From contig NZ_CP090059.1 in assembly GCF_021391395.1 (NCBI RefSeq), forward strand, positions 1,349,001 to 1,413,000: a DNA stretch of 64,000 bases. The letters run 5' to 3'. Each line of letters opens with the position of its first letter. Position 1 is the stretch's first letter. This DNA comes from Sphingomonas cannabina. GTDB taxonomy: Bacteria > Pseudomonadota > Alphaproteobacteria > Sphingomonadales > Sphingomonadaceae. A program made the translations under genes and the position numbers. The notes under the pieces are model-generated. The model was given only the letters and a program-made list of their open reading frames with translations, searched no databases and had not been told where the DNA came from. Below are positions 52,871 through 61,438 of this stretch, piece after piece.

Positions 52871-55045
52871 TCATTCGCTCAGGGCAGGCAGCCGCAGGAC
52901 GAAGCGCGTCCCGGTCGGCGTTACGGGAACGTAGCTGAGCGAACCGCCATGACGCTGCGCGACCGCATGGGCATAGCTGAGGCCAAGCCCGGCGCTCGGC
53001 TGCGTCCCGCTGCGGCCGACCGGCCCGAACCGCGCGAACAGCCGTGACAGCCGGTCGGGCGGAATGCCGGGGCCGGCATCCTCGATCGCGATCTCATACC
53101 AGCGTGACCCCGCCTCCATCATCTCGGCGACGCCGCACCGGACCTCCGCGCCATCGGGGCTGAACTTGACGGCATTGTCGAGCAGGTTGAGCAGCGCCCG
53201 GGTGAGGGCATAGCGCTCGCCCATCATCCAGCAGGGCTCGCCCTCGTCCACCACCACCCGCACGCCCTTCCGCGACGCGACCGGCCAGACCGCATCGGCG
53301 GCCTCGGCGAGCGCATCGCGGACGTCCGTCTCCTCCGGCTCGAAGCCGGTGCTGCGCAGCCGGGCAAGCTGGACGAAGTCGTCGGCGAGTCGCAGCGTCC
53401 GGCGCGCATGACCGGCGAGGCGCGCGGACAGCGCCTCCGGCACCGCCTTGCCGCCGTCGCCGTCGAGCAGGGCGATGATCGCGGCCTGCGGCGCCCGCAT
53501 GTCGTGGCTGAGGAACTCCAGCGCCTCCTCGCGGTCCTGCTGGGCGGCGCGGATCGCGGTGATCTCCGCCAGCAGCAGGATCCAGCCGCGCTGCTCGCCG
53601 GCCGCATCGGCGAGCGGCGTGCGACGCGGCGAGAAGCTGCGCCCGTCCGCCAGCGTCAGCTCGTCGTGCTCGGCTGCGTTCGCGAGCTTCATGATAGTAT
53701 CGGGCGTCAGCTCGGCCGCCATCAGCGCCTGCGCCCGGCCGTTCGCGAGCAGGACCTGCCCGGCAAGGCTCGTCACGATCAGCGGATCGGACACCCCCTC
53801 GATCGTGTCGGAGATCAGCCGCTTGAGGTCCCTCAGCCGCGCGATCGAGCTGCTGAGCGCGATCGCGCTGCTGCCGGCCGGATCGAGCCCGGCCCGGGCG
53901 GGTCTGACCGGCGCCTCGTCGTCGCCGGCGAAGAGGCGGAGCTCGTCGGACATGGCGCGGTGGATCGCCATCAGCCGCCGCCATCCCCACAGCGGATAGA
54001 CGATGAGCAGCGCGAGCAGCGCCGCGGTCGGCGGCAGCCACAGGCCGGCGATCACCAGCAGGACCACGGGCAGCGCCGCCGTCGCCACGAAGATCGCCGC
54101 GGTCGCGACCAGCGCGCGCGACGGCCTCAGCCACAGGAACAGCAGCAGGAGCAGCAGGCTGGGGAAGGCGGCGAACGCCCATTGCCACGCGCTGGACGGA
54201 CTGCGGATGAAGCGGTTGGTGAGCAGCGCGTTGAGCAGGTTGGCCTGCACCTCGACGCCGGGGAGCGCCCCCGCCCCCGCGACGACATGGCGGTCGCCGA
54301 GTCCGCCCGCCGTCACGCCGACCAGCACGAACCGGCCGCGCAGGAACTCGGGCGGGACGCTGCCCGCCAGCACGTCCTTGAAGGGTACGGTCCGGAACGC
54401 ACCCGGCGGCGCATAGGGGACGAGCACGCCCGGCTGGCCCCGCGCGGCGGCGCGGCGGAAGGCGGGTGAGGGCGCGCCGTTCCCGAGGCGATAGGCCTGC
54501 TCCGCAAGGTGCAGCCAGGTGCGGCCGCCCTCGCTCACCTCCAGCAGGGCCGCCCGCGCGCTGCCGTCGCCGTCATAGGGAAGCGCGACGTGACCGAGCG
54601 TGGCGGCGCTGCGCAGCGGTTCGACCGGTGGGGTGGCATCGAACGCCCGCCCGTTCGCGCCGGGTGCCGTGAGCAAGATGGGCAGGACGACGCGTGTCCC
54701 GCGCATCGCCGCGGCGAGCGCCGCATCTTCCCGCGGATTGGCCGCTGGCTCGGGAAAGAGCACGTCATAGGCGATCGCTGCCGGCCGGGCGGCGGCGATT
54801 CGCTCGATCAGCCGGGCGTGGACGGTGCGCGGCCAGGGCCAGCGGCCGATCTCGGCGATGCTGTCGTCGTCGATCGCGACGATCAGGATGCGGTCGGACG
54901 GGGGCGCCGCGCGCAGTCCCGCCAGCGCGTCATAGAGCGTGTTGTCGATCCGCGAAGTCATGCCGCCGAGCACGAAACCGCAGGTGACCGCCAGCGCCAG
55001 CAGCGCGATGGCGATCCATTCGAGCAGCAGCCGCCGTCGGATCAA
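52871..55045 (-). CDS. CHASE2-domain histidine kinase
   Basis: A 724-residue sensor from a TTG at 55045, 3 bp after the FecR-like gene. Residues 30-290 form an extracytoplasmic CHASE2 domain (DNTLYDALAGLRAAPPSDRI, VAIDDDSIAEIGRWPWPR, AIAYDVLFPEP, GRFVLVGVTAGGLGD) followed by three membrane helices, as the family requires. A PAS domain, phospho-accepting His514 in FLSHDMRAPQ, NLLDNAVKFSPDG and AGLGLSYAHAVAQRHGG complete an active kinase. It is in one operon with an OmpR-type regulator and a LysM-FecR protein, so these form a two-component system plus an accessory envelope protein. Confidence 0.88.
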   Translation of the reverse strand: MIRRRLLLEWIAIALLALAVTCGFVLGGMTSRIDNTLYDALAGLRAAPPSDRILIVAIDDDSIAEIGRWPWPRTVHARLIERIAAARPAAIAYDVLFPEPAANPREDAALAAAMRGTRVVLPILLTAPGANGRAFDATPPVEPLRSAATLGHVALPYDGDGSARAALLEVSEGGRTWLHLAEQAYRLGNGAPSPAFRRAAARGQPGVLVPYAPPGAFRTVPFKDVLAGSVPPEFLRGRFVLVGVTAGGLGDRHVVAGAGALPGVEVQANLLNALLTNRFIRSPSSAWQWAFAAFPSLLLLLLFLWLRPSRALVATAAIFVATAALPVVLLVIAGLWLPPTAALLALLIVYPLWGWRRLMAIHRAMSDELRLFAGDDEAPVRPARAGLDPAGSSAIALSSSIARLRDLKRLISDTIEGVSDPLIVTSLAGQVLLANGRAQALMAAELTPDTIMKLANAAEHDELTLADGRSFSPRRTPLADAAGEQRGWILLLAEITAIRAAQQDREEALEFLSHDMRAPQAAIIALLDGDGGKAVPEALSARLAGHARRTLRLADDFVQLARLRSTGFEPEETDVRDALAEAADAVWPVASRKGVRVVVDEGEPCWMMGERYALTRALLNLLDNAVKFSPDGAEVRCGVAEMMEAGSRWYEIAIEDAGPGIPPDRLSRLFARFGPVGRSGTQPSAGLGLSYAHAVAQRHGGSLSYVPVTPTGTRFVLRLPALSE

Positions 55046-55048
55046 CGG

Positions 55049-56374
55049 TTAGGGACGCCCGCCGCGTCCCGAGGGCGCGGCAATGGTGAGCTTCTCCGGA
55101 TCGGTCCAGGATTCGACGCTCTCGCCATTCTCGACCTGCAATAGCCCGACGCGCCAGTAATAGACGTCCGCCGGCAGGTTGCCGAGCGTGATCGTGTCGC
55201 TGGAAAGCCCGACCTGGTCGACCATCGGCCGCGCGTCGGGCGATCCGCGCATGAGCTGGAAATGATAGCGCCGCGCCCCGCTCCCCGCGCCGAACCAGCG
55301 GAAGCGGTAGCCGTCGTCGCCGGCCTCCACCGCGCCATGGATCGAGGCGAGGCGGCGGGTGAAGCCATAGGATTGCGCCATCCCTTCCAGCCCGCTCGGC
55401 GCGATCGCCCAGACGCGCACGAACTGCCGGCCGTTGGGGATGTCGGTGAAGGCGAAGCGGCCGTCGCCGGAAAGCTGTTCCGCCAGATTCTCGACGAAGC
55501 CGGCATCGGCCGCGATCACCGCGCGATAGCCGGTCGCCCCGGCGATGGGATTGGCGCGGAACTCCACCGCGTCGCGCGTCTGGATCCGGCCTGGATCGTC
55601 GAGATCGGGCGCGGGCAGGAGCGTCTCGGTCCGCACGACACCGCTGCGGTCGACCGTCGCGCCGTTGCTCGGCTGCAGCGTCGTTCCTTTGCCGGCACCC
55701 CCGGTCCCCGTGATCGACACCACGCCCTCCAGCACCTCGGTCGCCGCGACGTTGCGCTCGGGCGCGTAGGCGACGCGGAACTCGGTGCCGCGCACCGCGG
55801 TCATGCTGACCGGCGTCTGGATACGATAGCGCGCGTCGGGGCCGTCGAGCGGCGCCACCTTGGTCTCGAGCCGTCCCCCTTGCACCTCGATCCGATAATC
55901 GATCGTCCCGGTCAGCAGCACGCGTCGCAGCTGGCGGACGCGCACCCGGCTCTGCGAGGGCAGCACGATCTTCGAACGGTCGGCGAGAACGAGCGTCACG
56001 AAGCTGTTCGCCGCCGTCGCGATCTCCGCGCCTTCGCCGACGAGCGCGCCGATCGCCGGCGTCACCGCCCGCCCGCCCGCGGTGAGGCGCACCGTCCCCC
56101 GATAGCTCGCCAGCCGCGCCGGCTCGGGCGTGTAGCGCAGCCAGGCCCGCGGCACGGCGATCCTGCGCCCGATCGGCAGCTGGCGCGGATCGCGGATGCG
56201 GGCGAGCCCGAGCAGCGACCGCCAGGTCCGCGGCGGCACGACGAAGCTGTTGGTCAGGCGGTAGAGCGTGTCCCCCTTGCGCACGACATAGACGATCGTC
56301 TCGCCGGCATCGGGAGGAGGCGGGGCAGGAGGCGCAGGCGCGGCGGAGCTCAGCAACGCCGCCGCGACGATCAT
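55049..56374 (-). CDS. Exported LysM and FecR-domain protein
   Basis: A 441-residue protein starting with ATG at 56374, which overlaps the regulator stop (ATGA). A short signal peptide precedes a LysM domain (YVVRKGDTLYRLTNSFVVPP, residues 28-80) that binds peptidoglycan. A FecR domain follows (EGAEIATAANSFVTLVLADRSKIVLPS; RYRIQTPVSMTAVRGTEFRVAY), then two fibronectin-like segments. It lacks the membrane helix of classical FecR anti-sigma partners. In this operon it could present a cell-wall state to the CHASE2 kinase. Confidence 0.8.
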   Translation of the reverse strand: MIVAAALLSSAAPAPPAPPPPDAGETIVYVVRKGDTLYRLTNSFVVPPRTWRSLLGLARIRDPRQLPIGRRIAVPRAWLRYTPEPARLASYRGTVRLTAGGRAVTPAIGALVGEGAEIATAANSFVTLVLADRSKIVLPSQSRVRVRQLRRVLLTGTIDYRIEVQGGRLETKVAPLDGPDARYRIQTPVSMTAVRGTEFRVAYAPERNVAATEVLEGVVSITGTGGAGKGTTLQPSNGATVDRSGVVRTETLLPAPDLDDPGRIQTRDAVEFRANPIAGATGYRAVIAADAGFVENLAEQLSGDGRFAFTDIPNGRQFVRVWAIAPSGLEGMAQSYGFTRRLASIHGAVEAGDDGYRFRWFGAGSGARRYHFQLMRGSPDARPMVDQVGLSSDTITLGNLPADVYYWRVGLLQVENGESVESWTDPEKLTIAAPSGRGGRP

Positions 56375-57072
56375 GCCGTGTCCTCCGCCCCGAACCGCTC
56401 CATGCGATAGCCATAGCCGGTAATCGCGACGACCCGATAGCCGTTGTCGGGAGTCAGCTGCAATTTGGTGCGCACGCGCGAGACGTGCATGTCGAGCGTG
56501 CGCGTCGGCAGGTCGCCCGAGCTCTGCCAGATCGTCTCGAGCAGGTAGCTGCGCGACAGCGCGCGGTGGACATTCTCGAACAGGGTGAGCGCGAGCTGGA
56601 ACTCCTTGGCGCTGAGCGCGACCTCCTCCGCACCGATCCGCACCCGCTCGGTAAGCCGGTCGAAGACATATCGGCCGAAGGACACGGTCCGCTGCTGGGC
56701 CGCGCCCGGCACCGCCCGGCGCAGCACCGCCTCGACCCGCGCGACGATCACCGCCGCGCTCTCGGGCTTCACCACATAGTCGTCGGCGCCGGCGTGGAGA
56801 GCCGCGGTGATGTCGTCCTTGTCCGCCCGGCTGGTCAGCATGATGATCGCGGTGGCGCGTGAAACCGCTTCCCGGATCGAGCGCAATAAAGCGATGCCGG
56901 CGGCGTCGGGCAGGTTCCAGTCGAGCACGATGAGATCGAAGGTATTCTGCCGCAGCGCCGCGAGCAGCGCCGCGCCGGTGCGATAGATCGAGCAATTGTG
57001 CCCGGCCGCCGCAAGCGGAGCACGGACGAACTCGATCAGGCTTTCGTCATCGTCGACGATTGCGATACGCAA
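56371..57072 (-). CDS. OmpR/PhoB-type response regulator
   Basis: A 233-residue regulator from TTG at 57072, with GGGGGAC upstream. The receiver has Asp7/Asp8, phospho-acceptor Asp51 in IVLDWNLP, Thr80 and Lys102. A winged-helix DNA-binding domain fills residues 130-230 (LSAKEFQLALTLFENVHRALSR, TRTLDMHVSRVRTKL, GYGYRME). It is the first gene of the operon regulator / LysM-FecR / CHASE2 kinase, so the phosphorelay partner is almost certainly the kinase two genes on. Confidence 0.9.
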   Translation of the reverse strand: MRIAIVDDDESLIEFVRAPLAAAGHNCSIYRTGAALLAALRQNTFDLIVLDWNLPDAAGIALLRSIREAVSRATAIIMLTSRADKDDITAALHAGADDYVVKPESAAVIVARVEAVLRRAVPGAAQQRTVSFGRYVFDRLTERVRIGAEEVALSAKEFQLALTLFENVHRALSRSYLLETIWQSSGDLPTRTLDMHVSRVRTKLQLTPDNGYRVVAITGYGYRMERFGAEDTA

Positions 57073-57306
57073 ATGCCAGTCCCCCGCCCCCTGACCTAAA
57101 ACGCAACTGGCCGCGGCAGGGGCCGTCGCCGATCGCTCGCCGAGGCTCTCCCGATGCGCCCGGTCTCATACATGGCGCGAGTGCTAGCAAACAGGGGGTT
57201 AGGCAAACAATCATCAGACATGTAAACTGTTGTAACGGAATGGGACGAGCCACCTCCGCCGCGATCGAAAGCTGGATTTGGGCGCGCCAAATTTTTCTTC
57301 CGCTGA

Positions 57307-57329
57307 TTTCCTACTCGTCGAATAGGATA
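57307..57329. promoter_or_regulatory. TCCTA-N9-TAGGA dyad before the peroxiredoxin gene
   Basis: TTTCCTA and TAGGATA flank nine bases (CTCGTCGAA). The core half-sites are a perfect dyad with the same 9-bp gap as the sites at 10223-10245 and 24562-24584. It lies 29 bp before the ATG, where a bound protein would block transcription. Confidence 0.5.
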
Positions 57330-57358
57330 TTGCACGTCGTCGCCTGAGGAGACGTGCC

Positions 57359-57997
57359 ATGTCGCTGAAACTGCTCGACACCGTTCCGGACTTCACCCAG
57401 CAATCGACGGCCGGGCCGCTCAATTTCTACGAATGGGCGGGGACGGACTGGGTGCTGCTCTTCTCGCATCCCAAGGATTTCACCCCGGTCTGCACCACGG
57501 AGCTCGGCGCAGTCGCGAGGCTCAAGCCCGAGTTCGACCGCCGCGGCGTCAAGGTGATCGGCCTCTCGGTCGATCCGGTCGAGAGCCACCACGCCTGGGC
57601 GCGGGACATCGCCGAGACTCAGCAGGCCGAGCTCAACTTCCCGCTGATCGCCGACAAGGACCGCCGCGTCGCCGGGCTGCTCGGCCTGATCCATCCCAAC
57701 GCGTCGGACACGGCGACGGTGCGCACCGTCTTCGTGATCGATCCCGCCAAGCGCGTGCGCCTGACGCTCACCTATCCCGCCTCCACGGGGCGCAACTTCG
57801 CCGAGATCCTGCGCGCGATCGACAGCATCCAGCTTACCGAGCAGCACAAGGTCGCGACCCCCGCCGACTGGCGGCATGGCGAGGACGTCATCATCCTGCC
57901 CTCGGTCGGCGACGAGGAGGCGAAGGCGCTGTTCCCGGACGGCTGGACCGCGCACAAGCCTTACCTGCGCACTGTCAAGCAACCGCAGGGGGCCTGA
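57359..57997 (+). CDS. 1-Cys peroxiredoxin (Prx6 type)
   Basis: A 212-residue thiol peroxidase. The peroxidatic Cys45 is in the box FTPVCTTELG, preceded by LLFSHPKDF. The length and the C-terminal part (ADWRHGEDVIILPS, LFPDGWTAHKPYLRTVKQP) mark the Prx6/1-Cys subgroup, which reduces hydrogen and organic peroxides. GAGGAG precedes the ATG. It carries the dyad shared with the sulfur island and is followed by a GC-rich palindrome and the serine acetyltransferase gene on the same strand, which suggests a thiol-related regulon. Confidence 0.9.
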   Translation: MSLKLLDTVPDFTQQSTAGPLNFYEWAGTDWVLLFSHPKDFTPVCTTELGAVARLKPEFDRRGVKVIGLSVDPVESHHAWARDIAETQQAELNFPLIADKDRRVAGLLGLIHPNASDTATVRTVFVIDPAKRVRLTLTYPASTGRNFAEILRAIDSIQLTEQHKVATPADWRHGEDVIILPSVGDEEAKALFPDGWTAHKPYLRTVKQPQGA

Positions 57998-58018
57998 ATG
58001 GCCGGAATCAACCTATTT

Positions 58019-58121
58019 AGCCCCTCCCCTTCAGGGGAGGGGTTGGGGGTGGGGGAGTGCGGCAGGCCACGTCGCTTGAGGCCAGGCCCCACCCCAACCC
58101 CTCCCCTGAAGGGGAGGGGCT
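58019..58121. repeat. Inverted repeat between peroxiredoxin and cysE
   Basis: Arms 58019-58054 and 58087-58121 pair over 35 bases with one extra G; the arm starts AGCCCCTCCCCTTCAGGGG. The same unit occurs at 61293-61318. It begins 22 bp after the peroxiredoxin stop and could weaken read-through into cysE. Confidence 0.7.
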
Positions 58122-58137
58122 TAACGGGGTACGTCTG

Positions 58138-59076
58138 ATGCCGTCGGATCCCAACATCACGCAGGCGGTCGCCTCACTGCGCACAGCGCGGCTGGAGGCG
58201 CGCGGCACGCGTTCGGACCAGCCGAACGTCCGCCGCTTCCCCTCGCAGCGCGCGCTCGCCGGCGTGATCGCGGACCTGTCGGCGGCGCTCTACCCGCGCC
58301 GGATCGGCCAGTTCGACGGACCCGACGAGGCCGAGGACGGCTTCGTCGCCGACCGGCTCGCCCGCGCGCTCGCCGCGCTCGAGACCGAGATCGCCCACGA
58401 GCTCGACTATTGGCAGGGCGAGAACGCCGCCCCCTTCGACCCCGACCAGTCGCGCACGATCGTCACCCATTTCGCCGCGACGCTCGCCGACATCCGCCGC
58501 CTGATCGACAGCGACGTCGACGCCGCCTTCCTCGGCGATCCCGCCGCGCGCAGCGTCGACGAGATCCTGATCTGCTACCCCGGCGCGATCGCCAGCCTCC
58601 ACCACCGCATCGCGCACGAGCTCTACAACCTCGGCGCCGCGATCGTCGCGCGCGTCATCTCCGAACTCGCCAACGAGCGCACCGGCATCGACATCCACCC
58701 CGGCGCGACGATCGGCGGCAGCTTCTTCATCGACCATGGCACCGGCGTCGTCATCGGCGAGACCGCGATCGTCGGCGAGCGCGTGCGGCTCTACCAGCAC
58801 GTCACGCTCGGCGCGCGCAGCCCCTTGGGCGCCGCCCGCCTCAGCGTGCGCGAGCGCTACGCCCGCCACCCGATCGTCGAGGACGACGTCGTCATCTACG
58901 CCGGCACCACCATCCTCGGCCGCGTCACGATCGGCTGCGGCTCGACGATCGGCGGCAACGTCTGGCTGCTGTCGGACGTGCCGCCCGGATCGGTCGTGGT
59001 CCAGCCCGAGGCACGCCAGCTAGAGTCCGCCGCCGGCCTCGCGATGCGCGAGACGCTGGAGAAGGCCGCCTCATGA
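58138..59076 (+). CDS. cysE: Serine O-acetyltransferase, EpsC/SrpH type
   Basis: A 312-residue enzyme that makes O-acetylserine, the acceptor of sulfide in cysteine synthesis. An N-terminal helical part is followed by HRIAHELYNLGAAIVAR and the left-handed beta-helix of hexapeptide repeats: GIDIHPGATIGGSFFIDHGTGVVIG, RVRLYQHVTLGARSPLG and GRVTIGCGSTIGGNVWLL. ATG at 58138 is right after the palindrome; the frame open above is inside it. Its stop overlaps the next ATG. The gene links this end of the window to sulfur assimilation. Confidence 0.88.
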   Translation: MPSDPNITQAVASLRTARLEARGTRSDQPNVRRFPSQRALAGVIADLSAALYPRRIGQFDGPDEAEDGFVADRLARALAALETEIAHELDYWQGENAAPFDPDQSRTIVTHFAATLADIRRLIDSDVDAAFLGDPAARSVDEILICYPGAIASLHHRIAHELYNLGAAIVARVISELANERTGIDIHPGATIGGSFFIDHGTGVVIGETAIVGERVRLYQHVTLGARSPLGAARLSVRERYARHPIVEDDVVIYAGTTILGRVTIGCGSTIGGNVWLLSDVPPGSVVVQPEARQLESAAGLAMRETLEKAAS

Positions 59077-59816
59077 CCGCGCGCCGCCCCGCGATCGGCG
59101 TCCTGTGCTGCAACGAGCGGATCGACCGCCCCGTGCAGGTGGTCGCCTCGCGCTTCATCGAGCCGCTGACGCGCATCGCCGGGGCAACCGTGCTGCTGAT
59201 CCCCGCACTCGCCGACGCCAACGATTGCGGCGCGGTCGCGGAGCGGCTCGACGGCCTGCTCCTCACCGGCTCGCGCTCGCATCTCGCGCCGTGGCGCTAC
59301 GGCGCGCCCGACCTCACCGAGAGCGGGCGCCTCGACGAGCAGCGCGACCAGGTCGCGCTCCAGCTCGCCGGGCACATGATCGAGCGCGGCCAGCCGGTGT
59401 TCGGCATCTGCCGCGGGTTCCAGGAGCTCAACGTGCTGTTCGGCGGCAGCCTGTCGAGCGAGGTCTGCTGCGGCCGCCACCATCGCGACCCGCTGGACGG
59501 CTACGACGATCAGTTCGCCCATTGCCACGCGATCGACCTCGCCGACGGCGGCCGGCTCGCCCATGCCAGCGGCGAGCGGCGGACGATCGTCAACTCGGTG
59601 CACGAGCAGGGCGTCGATCGTCTCGGCGGCGGCCTCACCGTCGAGGCGACCGCGACCGACGACGGCCTGATCGAGGCGATCTCGGCGCGTCCGTGCGGCG
59701 GCGAGGTGCTCGCGGTGCAATGGCATCCCGAATGGGACGGCGCCCGCACCGCCACCAGCCGCGCCTTCTTCGAACTGGTCGGTAATGCCCTGCGTGGGGG
59801 CGAGGGGAGTGTGTGA
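59073..59816 (+). CDS. Class I glutamine-amidotransferase-like hydrolase (PuuD/gamma-Glu-GABA hydrolase family)
   Basis: A 247-residue protein. Cys113 in GICRGFQELN is the nucleophile, and His218 and Glu220 in WHPEWD complete the triad. LLLTGSRSHLAPWRYG and SVHEQGVDRLG are family features. PuuD-like enzymes cleave gamma-glutamyl amides. It overlaps cysE by four bases, so a gamma-glutamyl thiol or amino-acid derivative is a plausible substrate, but this is only context. Confidence 0.82.
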   Translation: MTARRPAIGVLCCNERIDRPVQVVASRFIEPLTRIAGATVLLIPALADANDCGAVAERLDGLLLTGSRSHLAPWRYGAPDLTESGRLDEQRDQVALQLAGHMIERGQPVFGICRGFQELNVLFGGSLSSEVCCGRHHRDPLDGYDDQFAHCHAIDLADGGRLAHASGERRTIVNSVHEQGVDRLGGGLTVEATATDDGLIEAISARPCGGEVLAVQWHPEWDGARTATSRAFFELVGNALRGGEGSV

Positions 59817-59838
59817 TGAGTGACTTCGAGCCCCTAAA

Positions 59839-59961
59839 ATCCTCCCCGGCACGGGGAGGGGGACCAGCGAAGCTGGTGGAGGGGGCCCACCTCCTCTGCA
59901 TCGCTTATGGAGAACCCCCTCCACCGCCTTCGGCGGTCCCCCTCCCCGTGCCGGGGAGGAT
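59839..59961. repeat. Perfect 27-bp inverted repeat before the symporter gene
   Basis: Arms 59839-59865 and 59935-59961 are exact reverse complements (core CCTCCCCGGCACGGGGAGG). It fills the 149 bp between the hydrolase and symporter genes. It can form a large hairpin ending just before the symporter start at 59966. Confidence 0.75.
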
Positions 59962-59965
59962 ATGA

Positions 59966-61255
59966 ATGGCGTCTCGCCGTCCCGCTTATCTCCCCTCCTT
60001 CGGCGTCCAGGTGCTGATCGGCATGGCCGTCGGACTCGTCCTCGGCTTCGTCGGCCGCGCGACCGGTTCGGAGGGGCTCGCGAGCACGCTCAAGATCGTC
60101 GGCGACATCTTCGTCCAGCTGCTGAAGGCCCTTGTCGCCCCGCTGGTGTTCACCGCCATCGTCTCCTCGATCGCGGCACTGCGCGATCTCGCCAACGCCG
60201 CGCGGCTGGTCGCGAGCACCTTCCTGTGGTTCGCCGCGACCGCGCTCGTCGCCGTGCTGATCGGCCTGACGCTGGGCACATTGATCGCGCCCGGCGTCCA
60301 CACCGGCGTCTCCGCCGCCGCCGCGGCCCGGCCGGAGACCACCGGCAGCTGGCTCGACTTCCTGCGCGGCCTGGTGCCCGGCAACATCCTCGCGATCGAG
60401 GGCAGCACCAAGCTCGCCGACGGCGCCGCCCGGACCGCGCTCGGCTTCAACGTCCTCCAGCTCATCGTCGTCGCCATCGCGGTCGGCATCGCCGCGATCC
60501 GCGTGGGGGAGGCGGGGGCGCCCTTCCTCGCCTTCAACGCCTCGGCGCTCGCGATCTTCCGCCGCATCCTCAATTGGGTGATCCGCCTGACCCCGATCGG
60601 CACCGCGGCGCTGCTCGGTGGCGCGGTGGTGCGCTACGGCTGGCAGTCGCTGTCCGCGCTCGGAGCCTTCGCGCTCGCGGTCTATGCCGGCCTCGCGCTC
60701 GTGCTGCTGGTGGTCTATCCGGCGTTGCTGCTGGCGAACGGGCTCAGCCCGCGCCGCTTCTTCGCCGCCGCCTGGCCGGCGATCCAGCTCGGCTTCGTCT
60801 CGCGCTCCTCGATCGCGACGCTGCCGGTGACCGAGGAAGTGGTCGAGCGCCGCCTCGGCGTGCCGCGCGCCTATGCGGCCTTCGCGGTCCCGCTCGCCGC
60901 CACCACCAAGATGGACGGCTGCGCCGCCATCTATCCGGCGATCGCGGCGCTGTTCGTCGCGCAATATTACGGCATCCCGCTCCACCCCGGGGATTATGTG
61001 CTGATCGTGCTGGTCTCCGTCCTCGGCTCGGCGGCGACCGCCGGCCTCACCGGCGCGACGGTGATGCTGACGCTGACCCTCTCGACGCTGGGCCTGCCGC
61101 TCGAGGGCGCGGGGCTGTTGCTCGCGATCGACCCGATCCTCGACATGGGCCGGACCGCGGTGAACGTCGCCGGCCAGGCGCTGGTCCCGACGATCGTCGC
61201 GCACCGGTTCGGGCGCGGTGAGCGGGGGGACTTCGCCGCTCAGCCGGCCGAGTGA
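59966..61255 (+). CDS. Dicarboxylate/amino acid:cation symporter (DAACS family)
   Basis: A 429-residue membrane protein with eight helices and two re-entrant loops. Family marks are LKALVAPLVFTAIVSSIA, FVSRSSIATLPVTEE (the serine-rich hairpin loop) and TTKMDGCAAIYPAIAALFVAQ. Most members carry Glu, Asp or C4 acids with Na+ or H+. The GCAAIYPA segment recalls TcyP-type cystine carriers, and cysE lies just upstream, so cystine is a possible cargo; not proven by sequence. Confidence 0.8.
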   Translation: MASRRPAYLPSFGVQVLIGMAVGLVLGFVGRATGSEGLASTLKIVGDIFVQLLKALVAPLVFTAIVSSIAALRDLANAARLVASTFLWFAATALVAVLIGLTLGTLIAPGVHTGVSAAAAARPETTGSWLDFLRGLVPGNILAIEGSTKLADGAARTALGFNVLQLIVVAIAVGIAAIRVGEAGAPFLAFNASALAIFRRILNWVIRLTPIGTAALLGGAVVRYGWQSLSALGAFALAVYAGLALVLLVVYPALLLANGLSPRRFFAAAWPAIQLGFVSRSSIATLPVTEEVVERRLGVPRAYAAFAVPLAATTKMDGCAAIYPAIAALFVAQYYGIPLHPGDYVLIVLVSVLGSAATAGLTGATVMLTLTLSTLGLPLEGAGLLLAIDPILDMGRTAVNVAGQALVPTIVAHRFGRGERGDFAAQPAE

Positions 61256-61292
61256 CTACTGCGTGGTTCCACGCACGATATTGCAGCGATTT

Positions 61293-61318
61293 AGCCCCTC
61301 CCCTTCAGGGGAGGGGCT
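61293..61318 (+). terminator. GC-rich hairpin after the symporter gene
   Basis: AGCCCCTCCCC and GGGGAGGGGCT form a perfect 11-bp stem around TTCA, 38 bp after the stop. It is identical to the inner unit of the 58019-58121 repeat. Confidence 0.55.
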
Positions 61319-61438
61319 TGAGGCATGGCCGCGCGATCGACCGGCTCGTCCCTTGCAATGTAGGATTTCGCCTGCTTGACCTACGCGGTCCGATTTGCGC
61401 GAGCGTCGGTCGCTCTTTGACCCTGTCGATCTCCTCCG

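Noticed and set aside
57350..57361. ACGTGCCA before the peroxiredoxin as a sigma54 -24 box
   Set aside because: There is no GC element at the right distance, and the bases overlap the start codon and ribosome site.
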